Made by a program: the position numbers and the translations under genes. The notes below the pieces were generated by a model. That model had not been told where the DNA came from, made no database searches, and saw only the letters and a list, made by a program, of their open reading frames with translations. Below are positions 41,192 through 51,156 of a stretch of 64,000 bases of DNA, one piece after another; within the stretch, counting starts at the first letter, position 1, and every line of letters starts with the position of its first letter. The DNA comes from Chromohalobacter sp. 11-W (lineage in GTDB: Bacteria > Pseudomonadota > Gammaproteobacteria > Pseudomonadales > Halomonadaceae): NCBI RefSeq assembly GCF_029889905.1, contig NZ_JARANZ010000004.1:248001-312000 (forward strand), read 5' to 3'.

Positions 41192-42511
41192 GTGAAACGT
41201 TTAGTTGCGATGGGGCAGGGGAGTGGACTGCGCGCCCAACTTCTTCGTGGGGGGATGGGCGTGGGCGCGATGAAGCTGCTTTCGGTGCCATTGACTTTTC
41301 TGGCAAGTATATTACTTGCTCGTGGCCTTGGCCCGGAAGGATTTGGTCAATATGCATTCGTTATTGCCTTGATCACCACTCTATCCATTCCTCTTGCGCC
41401 GGCGATGATGCAACTCACTACCCGTGAAACGGCGGCTCTGCATCAGTCTGGTCAAGAAGATTTGATCCGTGCGCTTCTGCGCTGGGCCAATCGCCATGTT
41501 TTGATCGGTAGTGTGCTGGCAATCATGGTGGTGGGTAGCGTCGCTGTCTGGATGGCCGATTGGCGAGCCGATGATCGCTGGACAATGCTGCTGGCGGGGC
41601 TGACTGCGTTACCGTTACTCGGTTTCAATGCCGTGCGTTCCGGAATCCTGGCAGGGCTGCGTCGGGTGGTACAAGGGCAGTTCGCCGAGCTATTTGTGCG
41701 CCCGCTAACATTGTTGCTCGTTGCCGCTTCCCTGCTCCTGGCAGGTGCTTTGAATCCTTTGACGGCCTTGCTTGCCTTCCTCGCTGGGGTCACATTGGCC
41801 TTCGTCGTGGGCAGTGTGCTGCTCAGACGTACATTTGCCGAAAGCGAAGAAGTAACACTTCCAGACGGTCCCGTGAAGAACCGACAATGGTTGAGGGCTT
41901 GGGTTCCCTTTACATTACTAGTGATGGCTAGCACTCTGAATGCACAAGTCGGTATTCTCTTGCTGGGCTGGATGAGCACGGACGAACAAGTGGCTGCCAT
42001 GCAGGTGGCCGAACGGGGAGGAATGTTGGTGGTTCTATCCCTGACCGTAGTTAACTTAGTGATTGGTCCACATATTACCCGGATACATCGTTCCGGGGAT
42101 CGCGCAAGGTTGCAAGCCATAAGTCGTCACTCGGCCCGGATGGCACTAGTAGTGGCGCTACCGATTGCTCTGCCATTGATTTTTTTCGGCAAATCTATTC
42201 TGAATGTTATTTTTGGAGCGGAATATGCTGAGATAGCAACATGGCCGTTAGTGATCCTCGCAATTAGCCAGCTCGTCAATGTCGTGTTTGGCTCGGTAGG
42301 GAGGCTGCTGGTAATGAGTGGTTATGAAGCTCACTCCTTATTGGGGCAACTCGTTGCATTGTTGGTTGTGGTGGTGTGTAGTTTTTTTCTAATTCCTGCT
42401 TATGGTGCCACGGGGGCTTCAGTTGCAATCGGTTTTGGAATTTTGATCTGGAATGTAGTGCTGTCCTTTAAAGTTTATTATGTTTTAGGCATTCGGCCTG
42501 GGGTGGTTTGA
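41192..42511 (+). CDS. wzx: O-antigen flippase, Wzx-like
   Basis: 439-aa MATE/MOP-type membrane protein with about 12 helices (LLSVPLTFLASILLARGLGP near the N-terminus). Moves the lipid-linked repeat unit across the inner membrane. The frame opens inside rmlC; a GTG at 41192 with GAGGG before it, or a TTG at 41177 overlapping the rmlC stop, are the credible starts. Confidence 0.88.
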   Translation: MKRLVAMGQGSGLRAQLLRGGMGVGAMKLLSVPLTFLASILLARGLGPEGFGQYAFVIALITTLSIPLAPAMMQLTTRETAALHQSGQEDLIRALLRWANRHVLIGSVLAIMVVGSVAVWMADWRADDRWTMLLAGLTALPLLGFNAVRSGILAGLRRVVQGQFAELFVRPLTLLLVAASLLLAGALNPLTALLAFLAGVTLAFVVGSVLLRRTFAESEEVTLPDGPVKNRQWLRAWVPFTLLVMASTLNAQVGILLLGWMSTDEQVAAMQVAERGGMLVVLSLTVVNLVIGPHITRIHRSGDRARLQAISRHSARMALVVALPIALPLIFFGKSILNVIFGAEYAEIATWPLVILAISQLVNVVFGSVGRLLVMSGYEAHSLLGQLVALLVVVVCSFFLIPAYGATGASVAIGFGILIWNVVLSFKVYYVLGIRPGVV

Positions 42512-42518
42512 AGGTAAA

Positions 42519-43331
42519 ATGAAAATCATAGGTAAAATTTTTAACCCAAAGAAAAGTCTGCCTTTAAGAATGAGTCAAATGTTTATAGAGTTTTTTTTGA
42601 ACTCTAGCCCGCGAATTGGGTTTGTAGTAGGTGGTGTGCAAAAAGGTGGTACGAGTGCACTCGACACATACCTTAGAGATCATTCACAGGTATGTATGGC
42701 AAGTAGGAAGGAGGTCCACTTTTTTGACAATGAGTTGGTGCAAAAACTTCCATCGCGACTTCGTTATGCGTATTATCATTCATTCTTTTACCCATGCGGA
42801 TCTGATGGCTTGCGTGGAGAATCTACACCAATATACATTTGGTGGCCGAATAGCCTGGAGAGAATAAAAAAATATAACCCTAAGATTAAGCTGATATTTG
42901 TTCTGCGAGACCCCGTATCTAGGGCATATAGCCATTGGAATATGGAGCGTCAACGCGGTCTCGAAAAAGATTCCTTTTCTACATGTATTCGTCGAGAAGA
43001 TGCCGTCGGTGACTGTTCGAGAGTGTCTTCATACGTTTCTCGTGGTTTCTATTTTGAGCAAGTTAAAAGAGTTAGAAAAATATTCCCGGAAGACCAAGTC
43101 CTTTTTCTTAGGCATGAAGACCTTTTGGGGGCTCCGTCCTCGACGCTAAACAAAATAACTGAATTTTTGGGGGTATCATCATTAAGTGTGGTGGAAGAAA
43201 AGCGTGTTCATTCCAGACAGTACGAGTCTCCATTGAATGATGACGACGAGGTTTTTTTGAGGAATTTATTTCTTCGCGATGTTGAGCGGTTGGAGTGTGA
43301 GTTGGGTTGGGATCTGAGTTGCTGGAAGTAA
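42519..43331 (+). CDS. Sulfotransferase 1 (PAPS-dependent)
   Basis: 270 aa. The 5'-phosphosulfate loop GGVQKGGTSALDTYLRDHSQ (about 39-58) and the 3'-phosphate loop FVLRDPVSRAYSHWNME (about 127-143) are the two PAPS-binding motifs. Likely adds sulfate to a sugar of the repeat unit. AT-rich with codon use unlike the rml genes; probably acquired. Confidence 0.88.
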   Translation: MKIIGKIFNPKKSLPLRMSQMFIEFFLNSSPRIGFVVGGVQKGGTSALDTYLRDHSQVCMASRKEVHFFDNELVQKLPSRLRYAYYHSFFYPCGSDGLRGESTPIYIWWPNSLERIKKYNPKIKLIFVLRDPVSRAYSHWNMERQRGLEKDSFSTCIRREDAVGDCSRVSSYVSRGFYFEQVKRVRKIFPEDQVLFLRHEDLLGAPSSTLNKITEFLGVSSLSVVEEKRVHSRQYESPLNDDDEVFLRNLFLRDVERLECELGWDLSCWK

Positions 43332-43369
43332 CTGAGCAGTTTTACTGATTATTGAGGGAAGGCTTTGTT

Positions 43370-44233
43370 TTGAGTTCGCCAATTATATTTATCGGTATGC
43401 ATAGGTCAGGGACAAGCTTGCTGGGGCGTTTGCTTGAGCAACTTGGGTTGTTTGTTGGAGAGAAAAAAGATGAAAACAATGAAGCACTTTTCTTCTTGGA
43501 GCTCAATGCTTGGTTGATGTCGCAATGTGGTGCACGTTGGGACCAGCCTGAGCCGATTTCTGATCTATGGAAAGAAGCCTCTAAAACTGTGCTTTCCTCT
43601 TCCAAAAGCTACGTGAGGGAGTTGATGAATTCCCCGCGTGCCGCTCGTTACCTAGGGTTCCGTCGTTATCTTAGGTACCGTTCGATTCCGGAGTTGAGTG
43701 TCCCTTGGGGATGGAAGGATCCCAGGAATACCTACACGCTTCCTTTTTGGCTGGAATTTTTTCCGAATGCACGGGTTATTTTTATCGAAAGACATGGCGT
43801 CGACGTTGCGCAAAGCCTGTGCGTACGAGCTAGTCGTTCGGTAGATACGACAACGAAAAGGTATGAGCAATTCAAACCCATTTCATGGGTTTACCCAAAA
43901 CGAGGCGGGTTCTCCGATTCCCCACGCTGCTTGTCTCTTGAAGGTGGTTTTTCTTTGTGGGAATCTTACCAGTATCAAGCACTGGATCAGTTGGAAAATT
44001 TCCCCGAAAATAGAATTTTTCGAGTGCGTTACGAAGAATTACTATCTGATCCTTTTTATACTTTGAAAGGTGCTGCCAGTTTTTGTGGTTTGTCAGTACT
44101 CGATGAAAGAATTCGAATGGTTACAAGGACTGTTAACCCTGATCGGGCATGCTCTTACCGCAAGAATTCAGAGCTTCTTAAATTTGCGGAAGCGCAGGAG
44201 GATCGTTTGAGGTTATGGGGCTATACGCCTTGA
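43370..44233 (+). CDS. Sulfotransferase 2 (PAPS-dependent family)
   Basis: 287 aa. IIFIGMHRSGTSLLGRLLEQ is the 5'-phosphosulfate loop and WGWKDPRNTYTLPFWLEFFP with FIERHGVDVAQSL fits the second half of the PAPS site. A different subfamily from the neighbour. TTG start at 43370 chosen because GAGGGAAGG precedes it. AT-rich. Confidence 0.82.
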   Translation: MSSPIIFIGMHRSGTSLLGRLLEQLGLFVGEKKDENNEALFFLELNAWLMSQCGARWDQPEPISDLWKEASKTVLSSSKSYVRELMNSPRAARYLGFRRYLRYRSIPELSVPWGWKDPRNTYTLPFWLEFFPNARVIFIERHGVDVAQSLCVRASRSVDTTTKRYEQFKPISWVYPKRGGFSDSPRCLSLEGGFSLWESYQYQALDQLENFPENRIFRVRYEELLSDPFYTLKGAASFCGLSVLDERIRMVTRTVNPDRACSYRKNSELLKFAEAQEDRLRLWGYTP

Positions 44234-44342
44234 TAATGTACGCAATGTTTTGAGATCTCTGCTGATATTCGAGCTTCCTGAACTGATAAACCGAGAGGGT
44301 TGATTCCCTAGTGTTTGATTCTTATCCTATGGTGTGTTGGGC

Positions 44343-45485
44343 ATGAAAGCCTCTTTCTTTACTTCAAAAAATAGCATTTGGCTTTCTCCTCTAACGATTT
44401 TAATGTCGTTTGGAAGTGTTGGCTTGATAACCAATATTTTGGTTTATTCTGATTGGTCCCTTTCTCATTGGTTGTTTTTAGGCGGATTGTTGTCTTTTGG
44501 TGTGGCTTATCTTTTTGTCCGTCTATTGTTTAGCGTGCCCGTTTCCACCCAATCAATTCGCAGACATTCCCGTTTCGTACCGTCAAACAGAATCAATAAA
44601 CCATTGGTTTCAATATATTGGTTGCTTGGTCTTCTAGGTGCAGTTGTCTCTTTGTACGTTATTATAATGATTGGTGCACTAGGCGAGCGCGATTTATTTT
44701 TCAATCTGCGGTACTCGCACACTGTTGAGGGGGCTACTCCAAAATCTATTGGTTATCTTTCTTTATTTAGTTTTTCTCTGGCATTGTTTTATGCGTACAA
44801 GGGGTTCCCTAAGCTGTCATTAGTTAACTTGGCAATGTCTCTTTTGGGAACTTTGGCTTTTGCTGAAAGAACTGGCTTGTTGATGAAGATTGCGGCTGTT
44901 TCTTACATTTTTGTTTGGGTCTACGGGTTCAGATTAAAGTTTTTTCTGACTGCAGCTTTGGTTTTTTTGGTCCTGTCTTTTGTTATTGCTTTCGGTGCCG
45001 GAAAGGTAGGTGGTTCTGATTCTGAGTTTTTTTTGGTGAAATATATTGGTTATGGGGTAAGTTCGTTTGATAATTGGATCTATGGAGCTGAACCAGTACC
45101 TTGCTACCAAAGCGTCTTTGGTACTATTTTAGGCGGGAGTATTGATAGTTTAATTGGTACAGCTTCTCGTTGTGCTTATGTCCCGGGCGCTCCCCCCGGG
45201 GAGTTTAATGTGTATACATATATGTCGAATCCTTATGTGGTTTTTGGTTCAATCGGAGTATATGCTGCTATGGCCTTATTAGGTTTGTTTTATTCTTTTT
45301 TGTTTCATGTGGCTTCGAGAAATCAGGGTGTGTGGGTTCTGTTGCTGTCGATTTTTGTATATCCTTTGGTTATGGTTTTTTACGCTTGGCAGTTTAGTTT
45401 GACTACATTTGTTTATTTGGCGATATTGCTGTTTCCATTGTTTTTTTGTGTATCTCGCTCGGCGTGCTCAAAAGTTTATAAGTGA
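44343..45485 (+). CDS. wzy: O-antigen polymerase, Wzy-like
   Basis: 380 aa, about 10-11 transmembrane helices with one larger periplasmic loop (about 230-305, rich in Gly/Ser/Tyr). Very AT-rich. Wzy proteins share little sequence; the call rests on topology and position between sulfotransferases and glycosyltransferases in a cluster with wzx and wzz. Confidence 0.75.
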   Translation: MKASFFTSKNSIWLSPLTILMSFGSVGLITNILVYSDWSLSHWLFLGGLLSFGVAYLFVRLLFSVPVSTQSIRRHSRFVPSNRINKPLVSIYWLLGLLGAVVSLYVIIMIGALGERDLFFNLRYSHTVEGATPKSIGYLSLFSFSLALFYAYKGFPKLSLVNLAMSLLGTLAFAERTGLLMKIAAVSYIFVWVYGFRLKFFLTAALVFLVLSFVIAFGAGKVGGSDSEFFLVKYIGYGVSSFDNWIYGAEPVPCYQSVFGTILGGSIDSLIGTASRCAYVPGAPPGEFNVYTYMSNPYVVFGSIGVYAAMALLGLFYSFLFHVASRNQGVWVLLLSIFVYPLVMVFYAWQFSLTTFVYLAILLFPLFFCVSRSACSKVYK

Positions 45486-46432
45486 TGAGGCTGATGAATA
45501 TTGATATTGTTATAGTAAACTGGAACGCCGGCTCACAATTGCGCGAGTGTGTAGACTCGGTGCTTGCGCATGGGGATGATGTCGTCTCGCAGGTGATCGT
45601 GGTGGATAATGGCTCTACCGACGGTTCTTCTGACATGGTTGAAAATCTCCTTGGTGTCAAGGTCATCCGCACGGGTGAAAATCTCGGCTTTGCCGCAGCG
45701 TGCAATATGGGAGCGATGGTGGGGGATGCGCAATATCTGTTGTTTCTTAATCCGGACACGCGTGTGGAAGCGGGTTCTTTCTCTGTTCCGCTGGCATTTA
45801 TGCGGCAGCCAGAAAATGCAAGGGTAGGCATCTGCGGTATACAACTCGTTGATAAAAACGGGAAGGTAAGTCGGACCTGTGCAGAGTTCCCGACGCTGTT
45901 GCGCCTGACGGCGTCGGCGTTGGGAGTTGATCGGTTGCCTGGGCTTCGTGGAATGGGGATGCGCATGGCCGAGTGGGATCATGATGATACGCGGCGTGTG
46001 GATCAGGTCATGGGCGCTTTTTTTTTGGTCAGAAGAGAAGTGTTCAGCGAGTGCAAGGGATTTGACGAACGGTTTTTCGTATATTTCGAGGAGGTGGAGC
46101 TGGCACGCCGTGCCCAGCTCGCCGGTTGGGAAAGCTGGTATCTGACCGGCGCCAGGGCTTTCCATGCTGGCGGCGGCACGTCGCGGCAGGTCAAGACGAG
46201 GCGTCTGTTTTATTCTCTGCGTAGCCGTTTGCTATACGGTTTCAAACATTTTCCATCGTGGCAGGCCTGGTTATTAGTGGCGGTAACAGGGTTAATTGAA
46301 CCGGTTACTCGAACGGCTTGGTGTATTGCTCGTGGCGATAGGGCTGGGGTGCGCCAAACTTGGTCTGCGTATCGAATGCTATGGTGCAGCATGGGTCGTA
46401 TTATGCGTGGTGAGGGCCGTTGGAATCCATGA
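45485..46432 (+). CDS. Glycosyltransferase family 2, rhamnosyltransferase-like
   Basis: 315 aa. DIVIVNWNAGSQLRECVDSV, VIVVDNGSTDGSSDMVENLL and LLFLNPDTRVEAGSF (DxD-like) are the GT-A core; GAFFLVRREVF and FFVYFEEVELARRAQLAGWE complete the WbbL-type signature. Likely transfers L-rhamnose from dTDP-rhamnose. Start overlaps the wzy stop (TGATG); ATG 45494 is an alternative. Confidence 0.88.
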   Translation: MRLMNIDIVIVNWNAGSQLRECVDSVLAHGDDVVSQVIVVDNGSTDGSSDMVENLLGVKVIRTGENLGFAAACNMGAMVGDAQYLLFLNPDTRVEAGSFSVPLAFMRQPENARVGICGIQLVDKNGKVSRTCAEFPTLLRLTASALGVDRLPGLRGMGMRMAEWDHDDTRRVDQVMGAFFLVRREVFSECKGFDERFFVYFEEVELARRAQLAGWESWYLTGARAFHAGGGTSRQVKTRRLFYSLRSRLLYGFKHFPSWQAWLLVAVTGLIEPVTRTAWCIARGDRAGVRQTWSAYRMLWCSMGRIMRGEGRWNP

Positions 46433-47490
46433 AAGTCCTTCTGTTATCCCGGTACGGCCCGATGGCTGCCAGTTCCAGGGTTCGATTTTTGCAATACCTG
46501 CCTTATTTTCAGGCTCAGGGTGTTGAAGTTACCGTTGAGCCGCTATTGTCTAATGCCTACCTGTACGCCCTCTATAACGGCGGTTCTCGCTGGCGTGAAG
46601 TATTCAGGGGATACGCCCGCAGAATTACGTTTTTGATGCGTGCACAGCGGTTCGATGTGGTGATTATCGAAAAGGAGCTGTTCCCCTTCACTCCCGCACT
46701 TGCCGAGCGGCTTTTGCGGGCAATAGGTGTCCCATACGTGGTGGATTATGACGATGCTCTATTCCATCGCTATGATTGCCACTCCAGTGCAATAATTAGG
46801 CAGATACTGGGTCGTAAAATAGATACGGTAATGCGCCATTCAGCAGCGGTAATAGCGGGTAATAAATACCTGGCCGAGCGGGCACAAAAAGCTGGTGCGC
46901 GAAAAATAGAAATCGTCCCCACCGTGGTAGATGCCGACCGCTATCAGCCGAAGCTCAGAGTGACTGGTGAGGTTCCGATCGTTGGCTGGATCGGAACGCC
47001 AAAAACCAGCCGATACTTGAAGCCACTTTTGCCGGTGTTCGAGTCGATCAAAGAGAAAATGCCGGTGCGCTTTGTGGCCGTTGGGGCTCGAGAGGGGGAT
47101 TTCGCAAACTCGCCGGTGGAAGCCTGGCCTTGGTCTGAAGAAACGGAAGTGGAGTCAATTCAGCGGTTTGATATTGGTATAATGCCCCTTCCTGACACCC
47201 CGTTCGAGAGAGGCAAATGTGGTTACAAATTGATCCAGTATATGGCTTGTGGTTTACCAATAGTAGCATCCCCTGTGGGGGTAAATAAAGAGATTGTGGT
47301 GCCAGAGAAAAATGGACTACTTGCTGAGACAGTCGAAGAGTGGGATCAGGCGTTGCGAGCCCTGTTACAAGCAGATTTTTCAAACCATGAGGCGATGGGC
47401 AGTGCTGGCCGAGCGTGTGTTGAGAAATGGTATTCATTGGGCGCTCAATCTCCTCGTTTATTGGCTACTATTTTTTCCTCTATAGAATGA
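46429..47490 (+). CDS. Glycosyltransferase family 4-like
   Basis: 353 aa, GT-B fold. MKVLLLSRYGPMAASSRVRF, VDYDDALFHRYD, VPIVGWIGTPKTSRYLKPLL and CGYKLIQYMACGLPIVASPV with an E-rich nucleotide-binding end. ATGA overlap with the GT2 gene. Sugar specificity unknown. Confidence 0.88.
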   Translation: MKVLLLSRYGPMAASSRVRFLQYLPYFQAQGVEVTVEPLLSNAYLYALYNGGSRWREVFRGYARRITFLMRAQRFDVVIIEKELFPFTPALAERLLRAIGVPYVVDYDDALFHRYDCHSSAIIRQILGRKIDTVMRHSAAVIAGNKYLAERAQKAGARKIEIVPTVVDADRYQPKLRVTGEVPIVGWIGTPKTSRYLKPLLPVFESIKEKMPVRFVAVGAREGDFANSPVEAWPWSEETEVESIQRFDIGIMPLPDTPFERGKCGYKLIQYMACGLPIVASPVGVNKEIVVPEKNGLLAETVEEWDQALRALLQADFSNHEAMGSAGRACVEKWYSLGAQSPRLLATIFSSIE

Positions 47491-47639
47491 TTCATAGAGT
47501 TTTGTTTCCTGTTTCATATTTAAATGTGTTTTTTACATATCTAGTTTTATAATGATTTTATTATTCAGGTTAATGGGGGTATTGTGTTTTCCGCCAATCA
47601 CTCTATGCTCCCAAAAGTTTTCGTGTAAATATTTCTCAA

Positions 47640-48280
47640 CACTTATTGATAGTGGGGCAGGTCATATTGATGACTGCGAATGATGTCGAGAGTCGAGAAA
47701 TCGTCGCACTCGGGGTAGTTCTCAAGTCAGTTACCTTTCGCTGTGGTAACTTTCCCTTAACAACTGACCTTAAGGCGTATCAGCGCTTGCGTGATACCTA
47801 TCGCCGCTATCGTCCCAAGTTGGACACCACTTTCATGCCAAGCCAGTTATCCTTGGGTCTATCGTAGCCTGCCGTGAGCTTTGCGCTAGTGTGCGTGTCG
47901 TAAATTTCATAACTGGCCTTGCGCATACTTTCGTTTAAGGAAGGGCTGGTTACCCAACTAGCGAGTGCTGGCTATCGTTTTGCATTGCTGAAATGAAATA
48001 TGCCTGTCTTCCAGAATAGAGATGACTAGGCCTTGTTTCAAAAGCATGGCTGGGTGTCAGCCACCAATCAGCGCCTGATCGTGGGGTCGGGCATCGACAT
48101 TGATCGTTTCACCCTAGTTGATCGTACCCAACATAATTGTGAAGCATTATGGCATCATGTTAAGCCAGAAGAGATCCATGTATTTGTGGCGGTCGCTAAA
48201 TTAGTACGACAACGTTACCCCGAGGCTCGCTTTGCTTGGACCGGCGAGTATGCAGTCGCCTGTCTGATGTCGTGCCGCTG
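47640..48280 (+). pseudogene. Degenerate PglA-like glycosyltransferase relic
   Basis: Two broken frames align with the intact gene at 48530: an N-terminal part (FPLTTDLKAYQRLRDTYRRY and RPK, 47646-47867) and a middle part (LFQKHGWVSATNQRLIVGSG and IDIDRF, 48033-48281). The region between them and the whole C-terminal nucleotide-binding part are lost. The rest of 47491-48529 holds no supported gene. Confidence 0.55.
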
Positions 48281-48529
48281 ATGGAGAATCGGACATGGTC
48301 ATGTTTACCTCCTCCTATCGTGGGGGGTATGTGGGCGGGCCGTATGTGTGCATATTAAGAGGCTCTTGGTCTTGGTCGGTCGTGAACCAGTATTTATTTT
48401 TATGAATGCTTTGTGTTACGAGGAGAAATGAAATGACCCGCGCGAGGAGGTTGTTATGGAAAAGGGGGTAAGTTTGATTTCGCTGCTGGTTGTCGAAGTG
48501 AGGCGCTTAATAAGAGATAGGAAGGTTTT

Positions 48530-49675
48530 ATGAGTAACACTATCGAACCCGAACGGATCTTGGTGTTGGGAGGAGTGTCGCTTTCCCTGCTTAATTTCCG
48601 CGGTCCGCTGCTAAAACGGCTAAAATTACGGGGCCATGAGGTGGTGGCCGCGGCACCTCCGGATGAGAATGCTGCTAGTGTTGCCGATACTTTGGAGTCT
48701 TGGGGCATCCGCTTCATGCCGGTATCATTGTCGCGTGGCAGTGCAAACCCTATTAGGGACTGGTCCTCGTTTTGTGCAATCAAGCGCTTGCTTGCCGAGG
48801 TGCGTCCTAATAGCCTGATTGCCTATACAGTCAAGCCGGTGGTCTATGGGGGAATGGCGGCCCGCTCGGTAGGGGGGGTTCGTTTCTTTCCCATGATCAC
48901 CGGGTTGGGCTACGCCTTCACGGAAGGAGCTGGTTTGAAGCGCGCGCTACTGCGCCAGGTGGTCATGGGGTTGTATCGCCGTGGGCTGAAGGACGCCGAA
49001 AAGGTGATCTTTCAGAATCCGGACGATCAGGCACTTTTCGAGCAACTAGGGCTGGTGAATGATCCGCAACGGTCCGTGCGGGTTTACGGTTCAGGCGTGG
49101 ACCGGGTTGACTTTCCAGAGCACCCGTTGCCTGATGACCAGGTTTTCCTTATGGTCGCCCGCCTGGTGGCGGACAAGGGGGTGCGGGAGTATGTCGAGGC
49201 GGCTCGCCAGGTGAGGGAACGGTTTCCGAATACCCGCTTTCTTTTAGCCGGGGGGCTTGATCCAAACCCGGCGGGTATCTCTCAGGCTGAAGTTGACGAA
49301 TGGGTTGCGGAGGGAGCAATCGAGTATCTAGGAGCCGTTCAGCCGATACAGTCGGTACTAGCCCAGTGTCGCTACTTTGTCTTGCCATCTTACTATCGAG
49401 AGGGAACTCCGCGCTCCGTACTGGAGGCCATGTCTACTGGACGTCCGATCATTACCACCGATGCACCGGGTTGTCGGGAGACGGTTAAGCATGGGCGCAA
49501 TGGGCTGTTGGTACCGCCACGGGACAGTCGTGGGCTGGCTGATGCAATGGAATCTCTCCTTCAACGGCCAAGGGATGTGATTGTTTCGATGTCAGAGGAA
49601 AGCCTTGGGTTAGTGCGTGAGCGATTTGATGTGGATCGAGTGAACGACCACCTGTTGTCGATAACAAACCTGTAG
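48530..49675 (+). CDS. Glycosyltransferase family 4, PglA-like
   Basis: 381-aa GT-B enzyme. RILVLGGVSLSLLNFRGPLL at the start, AYTVKPVVYGGMAARSVGGV, MITGLGYAFTEGAGLKRALL, VRVYGSGVDRVDF and SYYREGTPRSVLEAMSTGRP (nucleotide-binding Glu). Close in design to PglA, which adds GalNAc to lipid-linked bacillosamine, matching the pglC/D/E genes downstream. AGGAAGG before the start. Confidence 0.85.
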   Translation: MSNTIEPERILVLGGVSLSLLNFRGPLLKRLKLRGHEVVAAAPPDENAASVADTLESWGIRFMPVSLSRGSANPIRDWSSFCAIKRLLAEVRPNSLIAYTVKPVVYGGMAARSVGGVRFFPMITGLGYAFTEGAGLKRALLRQVVMGLYRRGLKDAEKVIFQNPDDQALFEQLGLVNDPQRSVRVYGSGVDRVDFPEHPLPDDQVFLMVARLVADKGVREYVEAARQVRERFPNTRFLLAGGLDPNPAGISQAEVDEWVAEGAIEYLGAVQPIQSVLAQCRYFVLPSYYREGTPRSVLEAMSTGRPIITTDAPGCRETVKHGRNGLLVPPRDSRGLADAMESLLQRPRDVIVSMSEESLGLVRERFDVDRVNDHLLSITNL

Positions 49676-50559
49676 GCCGGAGGGAGTGGCCAGAGTTCGT
49701 TTCTTTCGGGGTTTCTGTGAGTTTGACGAGGTATTTGATGATGGTTAAGAACCTATAATAGAAACATCCGTGGCGTCGGCATCATGGTACGCTGTTGACT
49801 CTGTAGGCGCCCTATGCACTCCCCAATCAGAGACCTCAGAATAGGCAAGAAGACATCAGTTCAGTTTAGCCATGCTCTCTTACCACCTGAAACAGTGAAA
49901 GAATACATCGGCACCGAAGCGCTAAAATCGGTTGAGAAGAGCGCTGCTGGCCTGAGGGCTAGGCGGTTTATCGTCTGCCTGCTTTAGATGTACCGAGCTA
50001 CCGAAGTACTATTGAACCGCAGGGAAACGGACATACTGGCTCCCGCCCGGAATGCCATGGCTTTGGTCGATGCCATCCAAGAACTTGTCGAGCAAGATTT
50101 TGCCATTCAGCGGACTGTTGATCAGTCCTTTGGCGATCTTTAAGTGCCAAGCATGAACGATGCACCTGCGGTATGCATTCTGGTCACTGGTGCCACAACC
50201 CTCTGGGCTACGCCATGGTCGAATGATTGGCGGAGGCATTAGGATGAGAGCCAGTGTTGGAGGGAGCGCCGGGACGCTCGATGAGTTAACGGCTTTCGCC
50301 GAGGTCCTAGATCAGCCGCGACTGCTCGGCGAAGATGGACCGCGTGCTCAAGCCTTAGCCGCCGAGCGTTCGACCGTTACCTTCTAGCCGATAGCTGCGA
50401 GGCCTGGATGGAAGGCGCTCCCACTCGAAACCACTGTGTAGGAGCATAATTCGAACCGCTCGCGACATTTTCGCCATGCCTGCATTCTAGCAAGGCAGGT
50501 GATGTTACCTGAATGATGTGATGACTCCCTACACTCATTAGCCGACTGAATTACTGCCC
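49676..50559. pseudogene. 884-bp degenerate stretch with gene relics
   Basis: No intact gene. Near 49850-50140 a frame with one stop reads LLPPETVKEYIGTEALKSVE and later MYRATEVLLNRRETD, possibly the N-terminal part of a transposase. Near 50175-50260 broken frames read VCILVTGATT and GYAMVE, suggesting the start of an NAD-dependent epimerase. Both identifications are weak. Confidence 0.35.
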
Positions 50560-51156
50560 ATGAAACGCCTGTTGGATATCATCGTTGCTTCGTTCGCGTT
50601 GCTGCTACTGTCGCCCGTAATGGCAATCGTCGCGCTGCTCATTCGTCGTCGAGTGGGGAAGCCAGTGATGTTTCGCCAGACCCGACCGGGGTGTTACGGC
50701 AAGCCCTTCAAGATGGTCAAGTTTCGCACTATGTGTAATGCCATCGACGCTCATGGCAATCCGCTACCAGATGCCGAGCGTATATCGCCCTTTGGTAACT
50801 TTCTTCGCAAGACCAGCTTGGATGAATTGCCGGAATTATGGAATGTGTTGAAGGGCGATATGAGTTTAGTAGGCCCGCGCCCACTACTGATGGAGTATTT
50901 ACCCCTTTACAATCAAGAGCAGTATCGTCGTCATGAGGTGCGCCCTGGGGTGACTGGTTGGGCCCAAGTTAACGGTTGGAATGCTTTGAGTTGGGAAGAG
51001 AAATTCAAACTCGATGTTTGGTATGTTGACCATCAATCATTATGGCTAGATTGTAAGATCTTGTGGCTGACAATCAAGAAAGTCATCATGCGTGATGGCA
51101 TCTCTGCGGAAGGGCAGGCAACGATGGAGCGTTTTCGGGGGAATAAGGATGATTAA
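50560..51156 (+). CDS. pglC: Initiating sugar-phosphate transferase, PglC-like
   Basis: 198-aa bacterial sugar transferase. One N-terminal helix (VASFALLLLSPVMAIVALLI), then KPFKMVKFRTMCNAID, the catalytic RKTSLDELPELWNVLKGDMS (Asp-Glu pair) and VGPRPLLMEYLPLY, RPGVTGWAQVNGWNALSWEE. Transfers phospho-diNAc-bacillosamine to undecaprenyl phosphate. Overlaps pglD by 8 bp. Confidence 0.93.
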   Translation: MKRLLDIIVASFALLLLSPVMAIVALLIRRRVGKPVMFRQTRPGCYGKPFKMVKFRTMCNAIDAHGNPLPDAERISPFGNFLRKTSLDELPELWNVLKGDMSLVGPRPLLMEYLPLYNQEQYRRHEVRPGVTGWAQVNGWNALSWEEKFKLDVWYVDHQSLWLDCKILWLTIKKVIMRDGISAEGQATMERFRGNKDD

